Assembly: GCA_947476535.1 (NCBI GenBank)
Contig: CANJRC010000026.1
Coordinates: 1 to 41,463 of the forward strand
DNA: 41,463 nt
Source: Betaproteobacteria bacterium
GTDB taxonomy: Bacteria; Pseudomonadota; Gammaproteobacteria; Burkholderiales; SG8-39
Direction of reading: 5' to 3'
Shown here: positions 24,445 to 31,986 of the stretch, piece by piece
Layout of the letters: each line of letters opens with the position of its first letter
How positions within the stretch are numbered: the first letter of the stretch is position 1
Translations under genes and position numbers: made by a program
Notes under the pieces: model-generated
Told to the model about the DNA's origin: nothing
What the model saw: the letters and a program-made list of their open reading frames with translations, nothing else
Database searches by the model: none

Positions 24445-24735
24445 TCAGACGCCTTCGACGATGCGGATCTCCCGCTCCACGCCATCGCCCAGCGCGGCCA
24501 GCGCGGCCTGGTAGGCTGGGCTGTCGTGCGTGGCCATTGCCTGCGCGACACTGTCGAACTCGATGATGACGGTGCGCTCCTTGATACCCTTCTCGTAGAC
24601 TTTCGCTGCTTCGCCTCGGGCGAGAAATTTTCCGCCACCGCCGGTGATGGCGGGGCCGGCCAGTTTCGCATAGGCGGCAAACTTGTCGGCGTTCTTGACC
24701 TTGAGGTAGGCGCTGATCCAGTAGGCTTTGGGCAT
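24445..24735 (-). CDS. DUF1330 family protein
   Basis: The 96-residue protein matches the small dimeric alpha/beta-barrel DUF1330 family: AYWISAYLKVKNADKFAAYA at the start, GGGGKFLARGEAAKVYE in the middle and RTVIIEFDSVAQAMATHDSP, ending with REIRIVEGV. The family's function is unknown. A GGAAATCCC stretch precedes the ATG, with AAAGGAAA as the ribosome binding site. It lies immediately downstream of the cassette array but looks like a normal chromosomal gene. Confidence 0.9.
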   Translation of the reverse strand: MPKAYWISAYLKVKNADKFAAYAKLAGPAITGGGGKFLARGEAAKVYEKGIKERTVIIEFDSVAQAMATHDSPAYQAALAALGDGVEREIRIVEGV

Positions 24736-24802
24736 GGGATTTCCTTTGATGGAGACGGGGATTCTAGCGCCGAGTTTGCGTGGGAGTCGAGTGCGCGGGC
24801 CG

Positions 24803-24821
24803 GCTCCGATGTGAACGGAGC
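24803..24821. terminator. Small perfect hairpin after the 43-aa cassette ORF
   Basis: GCTCCG and CGGAGC pair around a 7-nt loop, directly after the minus-strand stop of the 43-residue ORF. Stability is moderate and there is no T-tract. It may mark the end of the cassette transcript. Confidence 0.4.
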
Positions 24822-24825
24822 ATTC

Positions 24826-24957
24826 CTACTCGTGCTGCGCTTCTTTGGGACGCGGATTTCGCTCAAGGACGATTTGGACGCTTTTCTCACAAGCCGCCAG
24901 CGCCAGACTGACCGCCCGAAACTCATGCTGAAGTTCCATAGGATCAAATAGTCGCAT
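24826..24957 (-). CDS. 43-residue cassette-encoded small protein
   Basis: The ATG at 24957 lies 17 bp after the recombination end of the attC-like site at 24974, as is usual for cassette genes. The product begins MRLFDPMELQHEFRAVSLAL and ends RPKEAQHE, giving one amphipathic helix-like segment with even composition; it reads as a real protein. I do not recognise it. No attC is visible downstream, so this is either the terminal cassette with its site eroded or a truncated gene. Confidence 0.5.
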   Translation of the reverse strand: MRLFDPMELQHEFRAVSLALAACEKSVQIVLERNPRPKEAQHE

Positions 24958-24973
24958 GGACCTCTGCTTAGGC

Positions 24974-25030
24974 GCCCAACGTCGTCAATCAACGGCGGCG
25001 GAACGCGGGCCCTGGCATCTAGAGTTAGAC
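24974..25030 (-). other. attC-like recombination site 1 (57 bp)
   Basis: Read on the minus strand, the site begins GTCTAAC, fitting the R'' consensus RYYYAAC, and ends GTTGGGC, fitting R' GTTRRRY exactly. The right part, CCGTTGATTGACGACGTTGG, is shared almost base for base with site 2. It follows the stop codon of the 135-residue ORF directly. The internal stem is weaker than in site 2. Confidence 0.7.
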
Positions 25031-25033
25031 GGC

Positions 25034-25441
25034 CTACCTGGCACGGATGCGATTGTTTTTCGGGTTGTGCTCAAGTTCGCAAAGACCGAGCGCCTCCATC
25101 AAGGGCGGCACGTAGACGCCGAAGCGCCCGCGAAGACCCTTCTTTAGGCCGTACCACCCGCCGACAGGATTGTTTGGAGAACGCCCCCACGCTTCAACGG
25201 TGCCTTCCTTGGCGGGTTTCTGCTCGTCGGTGCCCCCGAGCTCGACCCAGTCGGCTTTGGCTTTGAGCATCTTATGCAAATCATCGATGCACCGGGCGTC
25301 GTAGAAGAGAGCGGTTTTCCCGACAGTACATGCAAGAACGCTCTTTCCGTCCTTCTCTTCAATGTGCATCGAGTACTCGGATGTCCCTGGCGCCGTCTTG
25401 AGTTGCCAAGGGTCTGCTTTTGTGCGATTTAACGTTGCCAT
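25034..25441 (-). CDS. Cassette-encoded protein of unknown function (135 aa)
   Basis: The product begins MATLNRTKADPWQLKTAPGT and ends VYVPPLMEALGLCELEHNPK plus a short basic tail. Conserved-looking segments are ADPWQLKTAPGTSEYSMHIE and NPVGGWYGLKKGLRGRFGVY. It resembles a family of small proteins often found in integron cassettes (possibly DUF6855; name from memory and unverified). It lies between two attC-like sites in the same orientation. ATG at 25441 was chosen because the sequence upstream is attC-derived; ATG 25456 and 25495 are also in frame. AT content is higher than in neighbouring genes. Confidence 0.7.
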   Translation of the reverse strand: MATLNRTKADPWQLKTAPGTSEYSMHIEEKDGKSVLACTVGKTALFYDARCIDDLHKMLKAKADWVELGGTDEQKPAKEGTVEAWGRSPNNPVGGWYGLKKGLRGRFGVYVPPLMEALGLCELEHNPKNNRIRAR

Positions 25442-25476
25442 GGAGTCTTCAGTCATAGTGGTAGGTATATGGAGCC

Positions 25477-25533
25477 GCCCAACGTCAATAATCAACGGCA
25501 GCCGAAGGCGGCCCGTTGCATTTAACGTTAGCC
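25477..25533 (-). other. attC-like recombination site 2 (57 bp)
   Basis: On the minus strand the site begins GGCTAAC (one mismatch to RYYYAAC) and ends GTTGGGC (full match to GTTRRRY). Inside, CAACGG and CCGTTG with GCCG/CGGC form a strong stem, the expected folded single-strand attC. Its length is exactly that of site 1. The stop codon of the 165-residue ORF lies within its first seven bases. Confidence 0.72.
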
Positions 25534-26042
25534 CTCATGCGCAATGACCTTTCTGGTTACTTCGAGGCACGCCGCAGGAGCGCGCCCCAGCATGGCCGGA
25601 GGACTGGACCCATAGAGCACTTTCTGGGGAGCTAGCTTGGCCTTAAGCGCAGGCACCCAAAAACCGAAAGCGTAAGCCATTTGCACGCGCTGAGATAGAC
25701 GCGAGAGTGGACCAAAACCTGAAAGTAGTTCTCCCCGGTCGCCAGGAACACCATCCGGAATCTCCCTGCGGAACATCTCTTTGAGTGGATCATCTGCAAC
25801 TGCACGGACGATCACTGGCAACGTACGCGGCTCCTGACTTGCAACTAGCCGAAGTATTTCAGCCCCATCTGGCAACGCGCGCTCGTCGGTCTGCGCAGAC
25901 TCGGCGAAGATTTTGGCGCGATGTGCATCGAAGGCCTTCGAGTAGTTGCGAAAGACCTGCGGCCCATTCTTCTCCATTTCCGCGAGAGTCATTGCCGCGA
26001 TATCCGGATCTAAGAAGGTGGGCATGAGGACTAACGTGAAAT
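25520..26042. repeat. 20-bp inverted repeat bracketing a cassette gene
   Basis: The reverse complement of 25520-25539, CATGAGGGCTAACGTTAAAT, matches 26023-26042 in 18 of 20 positions. The left arm is the R'' end of attC-like site 2; the right arm contains the start codon of the 165-residue ORF and a GACTAAC core-like sequence in the opposite orientation. Confidence 0.65.
25528..26025 (-). CDS. Cassette-encoded hypothetical protein (165 aa)
   Basis: The frame runs from ATG 26025 (MPTFLDPDIAAMTLAEMEKN) to a TAA inside attC-like site 2. It reads as a helical, soluble protein with DERALPDGAEILRLVASQEP and RLSQRVQMAYAFGFWVPALK; no membrane segment, signal or known motif is evident. The start codon is inside one arm of a 20-bp inverted repeat. 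I do not recognise the family. Its placement and attC overlap mark it as the upstream-most cassette of the array. Confidence 0.65.
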   Translation of the reverse strand: MPTFLDPDIAAMTLAEMEKNGPQVFRNYSKAFDAHRAKIFAESAQTDERALPDGAEILRLVASQEPRTLPVIVRAVADDPLKEMFRREIPDGVPGDRGELLSGFGPLSRLSQRVQMAYAFGFWVPALKAKLAPQKVLYGSSPPAMLGRAPAACLEVTRKVIAHEG

Positions 26043-26067
26043 AGTCAGTATAGGAGCCATGCTAAAA

Positions 26068-26085
26068 GCATCTGCCAACAGATGC
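26068..26085. repeat. Perfect hairpin upstream of the cassette array
   Basis: GCATCTG and CAGATGC pair around CCAA, and a third copy of the motif (CATCTGCC) follows at 26091. It lies in the 258-bp gap between the cassette array and the hotdog-protein gene, where no gene is seen. It may terminate that minus-strand operon or be part of the array edge. Confidence 0.45.
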
Positions 26086-26283
26086 AACCATCTGCCTGCA
26101 GAGGGTGCCATATTAGGGGCATATGGTTTGTTCCATCTAGATGTACATAGGTCTTCGGAATGGCGATGACCTCATCTGTTCGTCGACAAAGCCTTTGCGT
26201 TGCCAGGTCCAACCTGCGCGTCGCAAGACCCCGGGTTGATGTGAGGTCCGGCGGGCAACTGTAGAGCGCGATCGCGTGCCGCT

Positions 26284-27009
26284 TCAGTCCTCCGCCGGGA
26301 AGGTTTTCGCGGGAATCTCGATCCAGATGGCGCTGGCCATGGCGACGAGCTTGCCCGATGCGCCATACAGGGCAGACCCGGCCATGCGCTTTCTGCCCTC
26401 GATTTGAATCGGCCAGCCGATGACGACGCATTGTTCGCCGGGTTGCACGCGGCCCAGAAGTTGCGCCGAGAGCTGGCCGAGGACGACGGCCTTGCCTTCT
26501 TCCACCGGTAGCACCGCGAACGCCGTTGGGCAGTCGAGCGCGGCCCAGATGAATTCATCGTCGATGGCGCCGTCCGTGGCGAGGGACTCATCCACGACCC
26601 ACGGGGCCGCGACGATTCCCTGGCCTTTCACCGGTCCGGCGAAAATGCGCAGCCCATCGCCTTTTTGTCTCTTGGGGCCGCAAACGAAGCAGCGCGGAAA
26701 ACTGTGGGTGGTGAAGCCGAGGTAGGACTGCGCTGCGATGACTGCATCGGCGAAACTCGGTGGCATGGGTAGGTCAAGGTCGAGTGTTGCACTGCGGCCT
26801 TCGCCCACCAGCGTGTCGCCCGCTCGCAAACTGACCACGTCAACGGAGGCCTCGATTCGCAGCTCGGTGTCCAGGGGCGGCGGGACCAGCAGGCGAACCG
26901 TCGCGGGTCCCGCGACATGGCGGGCGATCCTGCCACAGACATAGCCGCCGTTGCCGGATCGGGAAGGGCCGCAGAAGCGCGGGGAGATGGTCAGCGATTC
27001 CTTGAGCAT
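26284..27009 (-). CDS. Hotdog-fold thioesterase-like protein
   Basis: The 241-residue protein looks like a double-hotdog acyl-thioesterase-type fold: FCGPSRSGNGGYVCGRIARH at the N-terminus, the repeated-half pattern with FIWAALDCPTAFAV (a typical hotdog helix), and GRKRMAGSALYGASGKLVAM with AIWIEI at the end. SFPRCFVCGPKRQKGDGLRI carries a C-x-x-C pair of unknown role. No substrate can be assigned. AGGA precedes the ATG at 27009. It is the last gene of a probable minus-strand operon with the two genes above it. Confidence 0.75.
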   Translation of the reverse strand: MLKESLTISPRFCGPSRSGNGGYVCGRIARHVAGPATVRLLVPPPLDTELRIEASVDVVSLRAGDTLVGEGRSATLDLDLPMPPSFADAVIAAQSYLGFTTHSFPRCFVCGPKRQKGDGLRIFAGPVKGQGIVAAPWVVDESLATDGAIDDEFIWAALDCPTAFAVLPVEEGKAVVLGQLSAQLLGRVQPGEQCVVIGWPIQIEGRKRMAGSALYGASGKLVAMASAIWIEIPAKTFPAED

Positions 27010-27103
27010 GGGGCGTCCTGCCGAAGTCGTTGTGGGAGATTGCGAATTATGGATGGGCTTCAGCCCGGTGTGTCAGGATCGATGTATGCGTCGGCCACCG
27101 TGC

Positions 27104-27406
27104 TCATGCGTAGCAGCGGACCTGCACGTCGATCAGGTTGGTCTTCATGGAAAACTGCGACATGCCCTGGAAGCGTTGTCCCCGGTCGAACTGGCCGCGC
27201 AACGCGGACTCGATGGCGTAGAGCGCGGCGCGGAACTGCTTGTCGTCCGGATCGACGCCGTACTTGGTGATGGTGATGATGTGCCGGCCCGCGCCCGTCG
27301 TCTGGGCGGAAAACTTGGCGCCGTTGGCATGGGCGATCTGGCGCACCTGGTCGAGCTCGCGTTGCCCTTTGGGCGGGCCGGCGGTGGGCTTCTTGGCGGA
27401 GGTCAT
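27104..27406 (-). CDS. Conserved-looking hypothetical protein (100 aa)
   Basis: The protein starts MTSAKKPTAGPPKGQRELDQ and continues with an alternating alpha/beta pattern (GRHIITITKYGVDPDDKQFR, AALYAIESALRGQFDRGQRF, SQFSMKTNLIDVQVRCYA). It is soluble, with no signal or membrane segment. It starts 18 bp after the MFS stop codon and is likely cotranscribed. I do not recognise the family. Confidence 0.65.
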   Translation of the reverse strand: MTSAKKPTAGPPKGQRELDQVRQIAHANGAKFSAQTTGAGRHIITITKYGVDPDDKQFRAALYAIESALRGQFDRGQRFQGMSQFSMKTNLIDVQVRCYA

Positions 27407-27424
27407 CGGGTCACGTCCTTGCGA

Positions 27425-28654
27425 TCATGATGACATCGATCGGCGCTCGCGTGCGAGCCTTCGCCGCAGCCGCATCATGCGCCATCCCACCATGATTCCG
27501 AGCAGGGAAAAGAGGGCGTAGGTGACCGAGTATTCGCGGGTGAGGAGGACCAGTCCGGCGAAAATCAACGGGCCCACCATGCCACCAAGCAGCATGATGA
27601 TCTGTAGGCTGGAGGTGGCGGAGGCCACATGCTCTTTCGAGGTGTAGGCAGCCATGGCGCCGAAACAGGTGCCGACCCAGCCGCTGGATGTCACGCCGTA
27701 GGTGGCGGCCACCGTGCAGATCGCCCACACCGGCCAGTCTCCTTCCATCAGCGCCATGCAGATGCCGGTCGCGACGGCGACGAATCCCAGCACCGAGAGC
27801 ACGATGAAAGGGTCGCGCAAGCGATCCGCGAGCCAGCCGAGGAACACCCGCGCAAGCAGCGAGGCCACTTGTGACGCGGTCAATGCCAGGCCTGCGATCA
27901 CCAGGCTGAAGCCCAACTCCAGGTTGAGGTAGCTGACCATGAACCCGACCAGCGACTGGAACAGCATGCTCAGTGCAAAGGCGGTGATCATGATTTCGCG
28001 CAGCACGCGGTTGCGCAGTGCCAGCAGCAGCGGCTGGATCAGCGCGCGTGGCCGCACGGAGACGGCGTGATCGGCCTGCCGATCGTTGTCGAGCGGGCGG
28101 CGCAGCGGCTGGATGAGTGCGGCCAGCACGAGGCCGAAGAGGCTGAGGACCAGCAGTGTGCCTTGCCAGCCAATGCAGAGAATCAGGCGGGGAATCACGA
28201 TGCCGGCGGCGCCCACGCCGATGGCACCGCCGGCCTGGGCGAGCGAGGCGAGCAGGCCGAGGCGGTGCATGGGGGCGGCACGCGCCAAGAGGTGCATGAT
28301 GGCCGAGACATGCGGGCCGACGACCGCGCCCATCACGATGGCCGAGGCCGCGATCATCCAACCGGAGCCGCTCGCAGCGATGACGAGGCTTGCCGCCATG
28401 CCCAGCCCGACGCCCTGCAGCAGGCGCGCGCCGCCAAAGCGCCGGATGACGCCAGAGGCCGTGAGTGTCGCCAACATCGCGGCCAGGCCGAAGATCCAGT
28501 AGAACAATCCGAGGGCTTGCGGGCTGACGCCGAGTGCCGGCGCGACGACCGGCGCGAAGACGCCCGGCGAGTTGGCCGTCATCGAGATGTAGATCTGGCT
28601 GCAGAACCCGATCGCAACGATGGGGCCGAGCCGGGGGCCTTGCACTGGTGACAT
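27425..28654 (-). CDS. MFS transporter
   Basis: The 409-residue protein has about 12 hydrophobic segments in two halves with a cytoplasmic loop near the middle (LRRPLDNDRQADHAVSVRPR). The first half has the loop motif SGVIRRFGGARLLQGVGLG and the second GWLADRLRDPFIVLSVLGF, both variants of the GxLaDrxGrrr motif. The overall pattern resembles MFS members of the oxalate/formate or YbfB type that follow catabolic genes in Burkholderiales; the substrate cannot be read. It diverges from rmuC with a 161-bp gap. Its ATG at 28654 lacks a good ribosome binding site. Confidence 0.9.
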   Translation of the reverse strand: MSPVQGPRLGPIVAIGFCSQIYISMTANSPGVFAPVVAPALGVSPQALGLFYWIFGLAAMLATLTASGVIRRFGGARLLQGVGLGMAASLVIAASGSGWMIAASAIVMGAVVGPHVSAIMHLLARAAPMHRLGLLASLAQAGGAIGVGAAGIVIPRLILCIGWQGTLLVLSLFGLVLAALIQPLRRPLDNDRQADHAVSVRPRALIQPLLLALRNRVLREIMITAFALSMLFQSLVGFMVSYLNLELGFSLVIAGLALTASQVASLLARVFLGWLADRLRDPFIVLSVLGFVAVATGICMALMEGDWPVWAICTVAATYGVTSSGWVGTCFGAMAAYTSKEHVASATSSLQIIMLLGGMVGPLIFAGLVLLTREYSVTYALFSLLGIMVGWRMMRLRRRLARERRSMSS

Positions 28655-28815
28655 GGGACCGGGATGCTCTGTGTGGGCGCGGTGTGACGTCTTTTCGGGG
28701 CGTCCATGCTGCCTGTGGATTGTACGTGGTTCGCCTCTACGTACCGCCTCGAGGCTGATGGTTTTTAGCGAAGCGGAAATCGCAGATTGCGTCGCGACGG
28801 GAATAGAATAGACGC

Positions 28816-30135
28816 ATGTCCGATGTGGTTATTGTTGTGCTTATTGCCGCCATCGCCGCGCTGGGCGCTCTGGTGGTGTGGATGGCACTGCGCATGCGCA
28901 GGCTCGAATCAGGCCTCGAGGCGCTGCCGGTCGGGTTGGAGGAAAAGCACCGGGCCATCCTCACCGACCTGCACGCGGGGCTTGCGCAGCAATCCGATCG
29001 CGTAGCCGGAAACCTTGCCGACTCCTCCGACCGCCTGCGCAAGGCCGTGGGCGATGACCTGCAGCAGACGCGCGAAGCGCTGAACACGCTGCAACTGCGG
29101 CTGCTCGAATCCCTTGGGCAGAGTCGCGAGCAACTCTCCGACTCCCTGGGCCAGAGCCGCGAGCAGATGGTGAAATCGCTGGGCGATGCCACGCAGGCGC
29201 TCAACGCCAAGATCGACGAGCGCCTCGACCAGATCACCGGCAAGGTGAACGAGCGGCTGGACGAGGGTTTCAAGAAGACCAACGAAACCTTCGTCAGCGT
29301 GATCCAGCGCCTGGCCACCATCGACGAGGCGCAAAAGAAGATCGAGGGGCTCACCGGCAGCGTGGTGAGCCTGCAGGAGTTGCTAGGCGACAAGCGCTCG
29401 CGCGGGGCGTTCGGCGAAGTGCAGTTGGAGGCGCTGGTGCGCAACATCATGCCGCCGCAGGCGTTCGAGATGCAGTACACGCTGTCCACGGGTGTGCGTG
29501 CCGACTGCGTGCTGAAACTGCCCGACCCCACGGGCCTGGTGGCGGTGGACTCCAAGTTCCCGCTGGAGAACTACCGCGCCATGCTCGACCCGCAGGCGAA
29601 CGAGGCCGACCGCGCCATTGCGCAAAAGCAGTTCCGCGCTGATGTGAGAAAGCACGTGGACGACATCGCGAAGAAGTACATCATCGAGGGTGAAACTTCC
29701 GATGGCGCGGTGATGTTCGTGCCGGCCGAGGCGGTGTTCGCCGAGATCCACGCCTACCATGCGGAGGTGGTGGACTATGCCAATGCGCGCCGGGTATGGA
29801 TCGTGTCACCGACCACGCTGATGGCCGTGCTCAACACCGCGCGCGCGGTGCTGAAGGATGTGGAGACGCGCAAGCAGATCCACGTCATCAAGGAGGCGCT
29901 GACGCGCCTGGGCGTCGATTTCCGGCGCTTCGATGAACGCATGAAGAAACTCGCCGACCACATCCGCCAGGCGCACGAGGATGCGGAGAGCGTGCAGGTG
30001 TCGAGCAAGAAGATTTCCCAGCAGTTCCAGCGGATCGAGTCGGCCGAGATCGAGGATCGCACGCCCGGTCGTGCCGGAGGTGCCGACAACGTGGTCAAGC
30101 TCGGCGTGGAACGCGAGGCGGACCGCAAGTCCTGA
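28816..30135 (+). CDS. rmuC: DNA recombination protein RmuC
   Basis: The 439-residue protein has the RmuC layout: an N-terminal membrane segment (VVIVVLIAAIAALGALVVWM), a long coiled coil (about 30-190, including LGQSREQLSDSLGQSREQMV, a visible internal repeat), then the nuclease-like domain with ALVRNIMPPQAFEMQYTLST, VDSKFPLENYRAML and GAVMFVPAEAVFAEIHAYHA, and a helical C-terminal part. RmuC limits recombination between inverted repeats in E. coli. It ends 10 bp before the convergent small gene at 30145. Confidence 0.95.
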   Translation: MSDVVIVVLIAAIAALGALVVWMALRMRRLESGLEALPVGLEEKHRAILTDLHAGLAQQSDRVAGNLADSSDRLRKAVGDDLQQTREALNTLQLRLLESLGQSREQLSDSLGQSREQMVKSLGDATQALNAKIDERLDQITGKVNERLDEGFKKTNETFVSVIQRLATIDEAQKKIEGLTGSVVSLQELLGDKRSRGAFGEVQLEALVRNIMPPQAFEMQYTLSTGVRADCVLKLPDPTGLVAVDSKFPLENYRAMLDPQANEADRAIAQKQFRADVRKHVDDIAKKYIIEGETSDGAVMFVPAEAVFAEIHAYHAEVVDYANARRVWIVSPTTLMAVLNTARAVLKDVETRKQIHVIKEALTRLGVDFRRFDERMKKLADHIRQAHEDAESVQVSSKKISQQFQRIESAEIEDRTPGRAGGADNVVKLGVEREADRKS

Positions 30136-30144
30136 ACAGTCGGT

Positions 30145-30441
30145 TCACACCTTGAGGCGAGGTGATCCTTCGTCGACCATGCTGCGCCCCAGGTCGGTTG
30201 CAAAGCGCGTCGCGCCTTTCGCGGTTTCGAACACCGGGTGCAGGCCGGGGAAGGACTGGCTGCGCTGGAGCTGGTTTTCGCAGGCAAGCCGGGTCAGCGT
30301 CAGGCGCGGTTGCCACTTGCCGCCGGCGATTTCGCTTGATGTCGGCAAATGGAATGCGCTCGCTTCGATAAGGTACAGCCCTCGAGCTTCCCGGTGCACG
30401 GCCATTCCTGCTCCCACGATTGGTGTGCCCAACGGTAGCAC
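30145..30441 (-). CDS. Hypothetical protein (98 aa)
   Basis: This frame reads as protein-like: VGAGMAVHREARGLYLIEAS, GGKWQPRLTLTRLACENQLQ and TAKGATRFATDLGRSMVDEG. It ends 10 bp from the convergent rmuC stop and fills an otherwise 428-bp gap. The ATG at 30441 has no strong ribosome binding site; a second ATG at 30408 is also possible. No domain is recognised. A real gene is likely but not certain. Confidence 0.5.
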   Translation of the reverse strand: MLPLGTPIVGAGMAVHREARGLYLIEASAFHLPTSSEIAGGKWQPRLTLTRLACENQLQRSQSFPGLHPVFETAKGATRFATDLGRSMVDEGSPRLKV

Positions 30442-30563
30442 GAACGTCTGCGCAGCGCCGGGAGTCCGGCAATTGCCGGAGCCAGCGTTTCAGAAGGAAG
30501 GGCGCGGATTTGCCCGAGACTCGCAGCCCTCCGTGTTACATTGGTCGTTTGAGGGGGCAGCGC

Positions 30564-30800
30564 ATGGACACCACGAAGAAGAAGGTGTGGCGTGAGCAAG
30601 AGCAGCGATTGCTCGAGCGCTGGAACGCGGCCTCATTGAAATATCGCGATACACAGGCGGCGCTGGTGCAGTCTAAACCGACTGGCGGGCCTTCCACAGA
30701 GCAGATCAGTGCCTCGGATGTGGCGCGAACCGAGCTCGACCACATGCGCAAGCAGGTGGCCCGGCTCAAAGCCGAATTCAGTTCGGGCAAGCGCTACTGA
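30564..30800 (+). CDS. Small hypothetical protein (78 aa), helical
   Basis: The protein starts MDTTKKKVWREQEQRLLERW and ends DHMRKQVARLKAEFSSGKRY; heptad-like leucines suggest a short coiled coil. GAGGGGG at the right distance precedes the ATG at 30564. The last codons and the stop lie in a perfect 11-bp tandem duplication. I do not recognise the family. Confidence 0.6.
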   Translation: MDTTKKKVWREQEQRLLERWNAASLKYRDTQAALVQSKPTGGPSTEQISASDVARTELDHMRKQVARLKAEFSSGKRY

Positions 30801-30843
30801 AGCGCTACTGATCAGAGGGACTCCGGGCTCGAAGGATCGGAGC

Positions 30844-30862
30844 AAGGGGGCAGGGCCCCCTT
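30844..30862. terminator. GC-rich terminator hairpin
   Basis: AAGGGGGC and GCCCCCTT pair perfectly around AGG. It lies between the small plus-strand gene ending at 30800 and the convergent oxidoreductase gene ending at 30925, and has A/T on either flank of the stem. Confidence 0.75.
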
Positions 30863-30924
30863 GTATCTCCCCAGCCAGGCGCTTGGGAGCGCCGTGGCTC
30901 TATCCGAAGGCATATGCATGCCTC

Positions 30925-31806
30925 CTACGTGCGTGGCTTGGGAATCTCCAGCAGCTTGGCGATGTCGTCGATGAACTTGAGCTTCTTGTCCAGCGGGTCG
31001 GTCCATTTCACGACCTGCCCGCCGCCGACGGTGATGTTGGTGAACCCGGCCTCGGCATACTCCGCGACCAGGTGCGGGGTTGCCGCTGGCATGCGCATGT
31101 AATAACTGAACGGTTTGTTGTCCGTGCCATATTCCTTGCGCAGCGCCTCGATGAGCGTGCGCTTCTCGATGCAGTCCTGCAGCGACAGGTCGGGCGTGCC
31201 GGCCCATGCGTCGCCTACGCGGGCGGCGCGCTTGAAGATCGGCGGCGTGGAGCCCCCTACCAGCAACGGCAGCGGGACGTACTGGTTGGCGATGGTCAGG
31301 CGGTTGAAGTCGTAGAACCTGCCGTGGTGCTCGAACTCGCCGCCGGCAAGCGCCTTCTTCAAGACGTCGATCCCCTCGTCCAGGCGCGCGCCGCGCTCGT
31401 TGAACGGAATGCCGAAGGCTTCGTACTCCTCCTTTGCCCAACCCACGCCGACACCCAGTCGCACTCGATTGCCCGACAGGGCCTGGGCGCTGGTGATGGC
31501 GCGCGCCGCAAGCAGCGGGTGCCGCAACGGCAGCAGGTAGATCGCCGTGGTGATGTTGATGCGCTTGGTGGACACCGCGATGGCCCCGGCCACGACCATG
31601 GAGTCCGGGCATTCCTCGCCGGTGCTCAGCGGCTTGTGAGGGGTGTAGGGATAGACGGATGCCAGGTTGCCAGGGCGGAAGAAGTGTTCGCCCAGCCAGA
31701 TGCTGTCGAAGCCCAGCTTCTCGGCAAGAATTGCCTGCTCGACAATCTCAGTGGGGTGGTGCGTGAAGGAGATCTGTAAACCGTACTTGACCGTGTTGTC
31801 AGACAT
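30925..31806 (-). CDS. Luciferase-like (LLM) F420/FMN-dependent oxidoreductase
   Basis: The 293-residue protein is a TIM-barrel LLM enzyme: AILAEKLGFDSIWLGEHFFR near residue 25, TAIYLLPLRHPLLAARAITS near 90, GNRVRLGVGVGWAKEEYEAF near 110, and LPLLVGGSTPPIFKRAARVG near 180. This is the F420-type subgroup by pattern, although many members use FMN. The ATG at 31806 has a CGGAG ribosome binding site on the minus strand. It diverges from the SnoaL-like gene at 31987 across a 180-bp gap and is a different subfamily from the protein at 6219. Confidence 0.9.
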   Translation of the reverse strand: MSDNTVKYGLQISFTHHPTEIVEQAILAEKLGFDSIWLGEHFFRPGNLASVYPYTPHKPLSTGEECPDSMVVAGAIAVSTKRINITTAIYLLPLRHPLLAARAITSAQALSGNRVRLGVGVGWAKEEYEAFGIPFNERGARLDEGIDVLKKALAGGEFEHHGRFYDFNRLTIANQYVPLPLLVGGSTPPIFKRAARVGDAWAGTPDLSLQDCIEKRTLIEALRKEYGTDNKPFSYYMRMPAATPHLVAEYAEAGFTNITVGGGQVVKWTDPLDKKLKFIDDIAKLLEIPKPRT

Positions 31807-31986
31807 GAGCTTGCTCCGGGGTGGCGGGAATGCCGTGAATGTTGATGGGTCCGCGGATTCTACGCAGTTAGCAGCCGATGGGAAATGCCACACCGGGGTG
31901 ATTCCTTGACTTGCTCAGGGGGCATACCTAGACTCGTCGGACGTTCACGGGAGGGGCTGGCCCTCCGACACTGCCGAGAGAATGAT

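Larger units (their letters stand above)
24826..26042 (-). mobile_element. Integron gene-cassette array without integrase (CALIN-like)
   Basis: Three minus-strand ORFs (165, 135 and 43 residues) are separated by two 57-bp attC-like sites in the same orientation, with each ORF beginning shortly after a site and ending at the next. The ORFs are of unknown function and richer in AT than the flanks. No intI gene or attI site is seen on either side within the window, which fits a cluster of attC sites lacking integrase. Confidence 0.65.

Noticed and set aside
26043..26283. An attI site or intI remnant upstream of the cassette array
   Set aside because: No tyrosine-recombinase-like frame and no matching core site were found in this gap.
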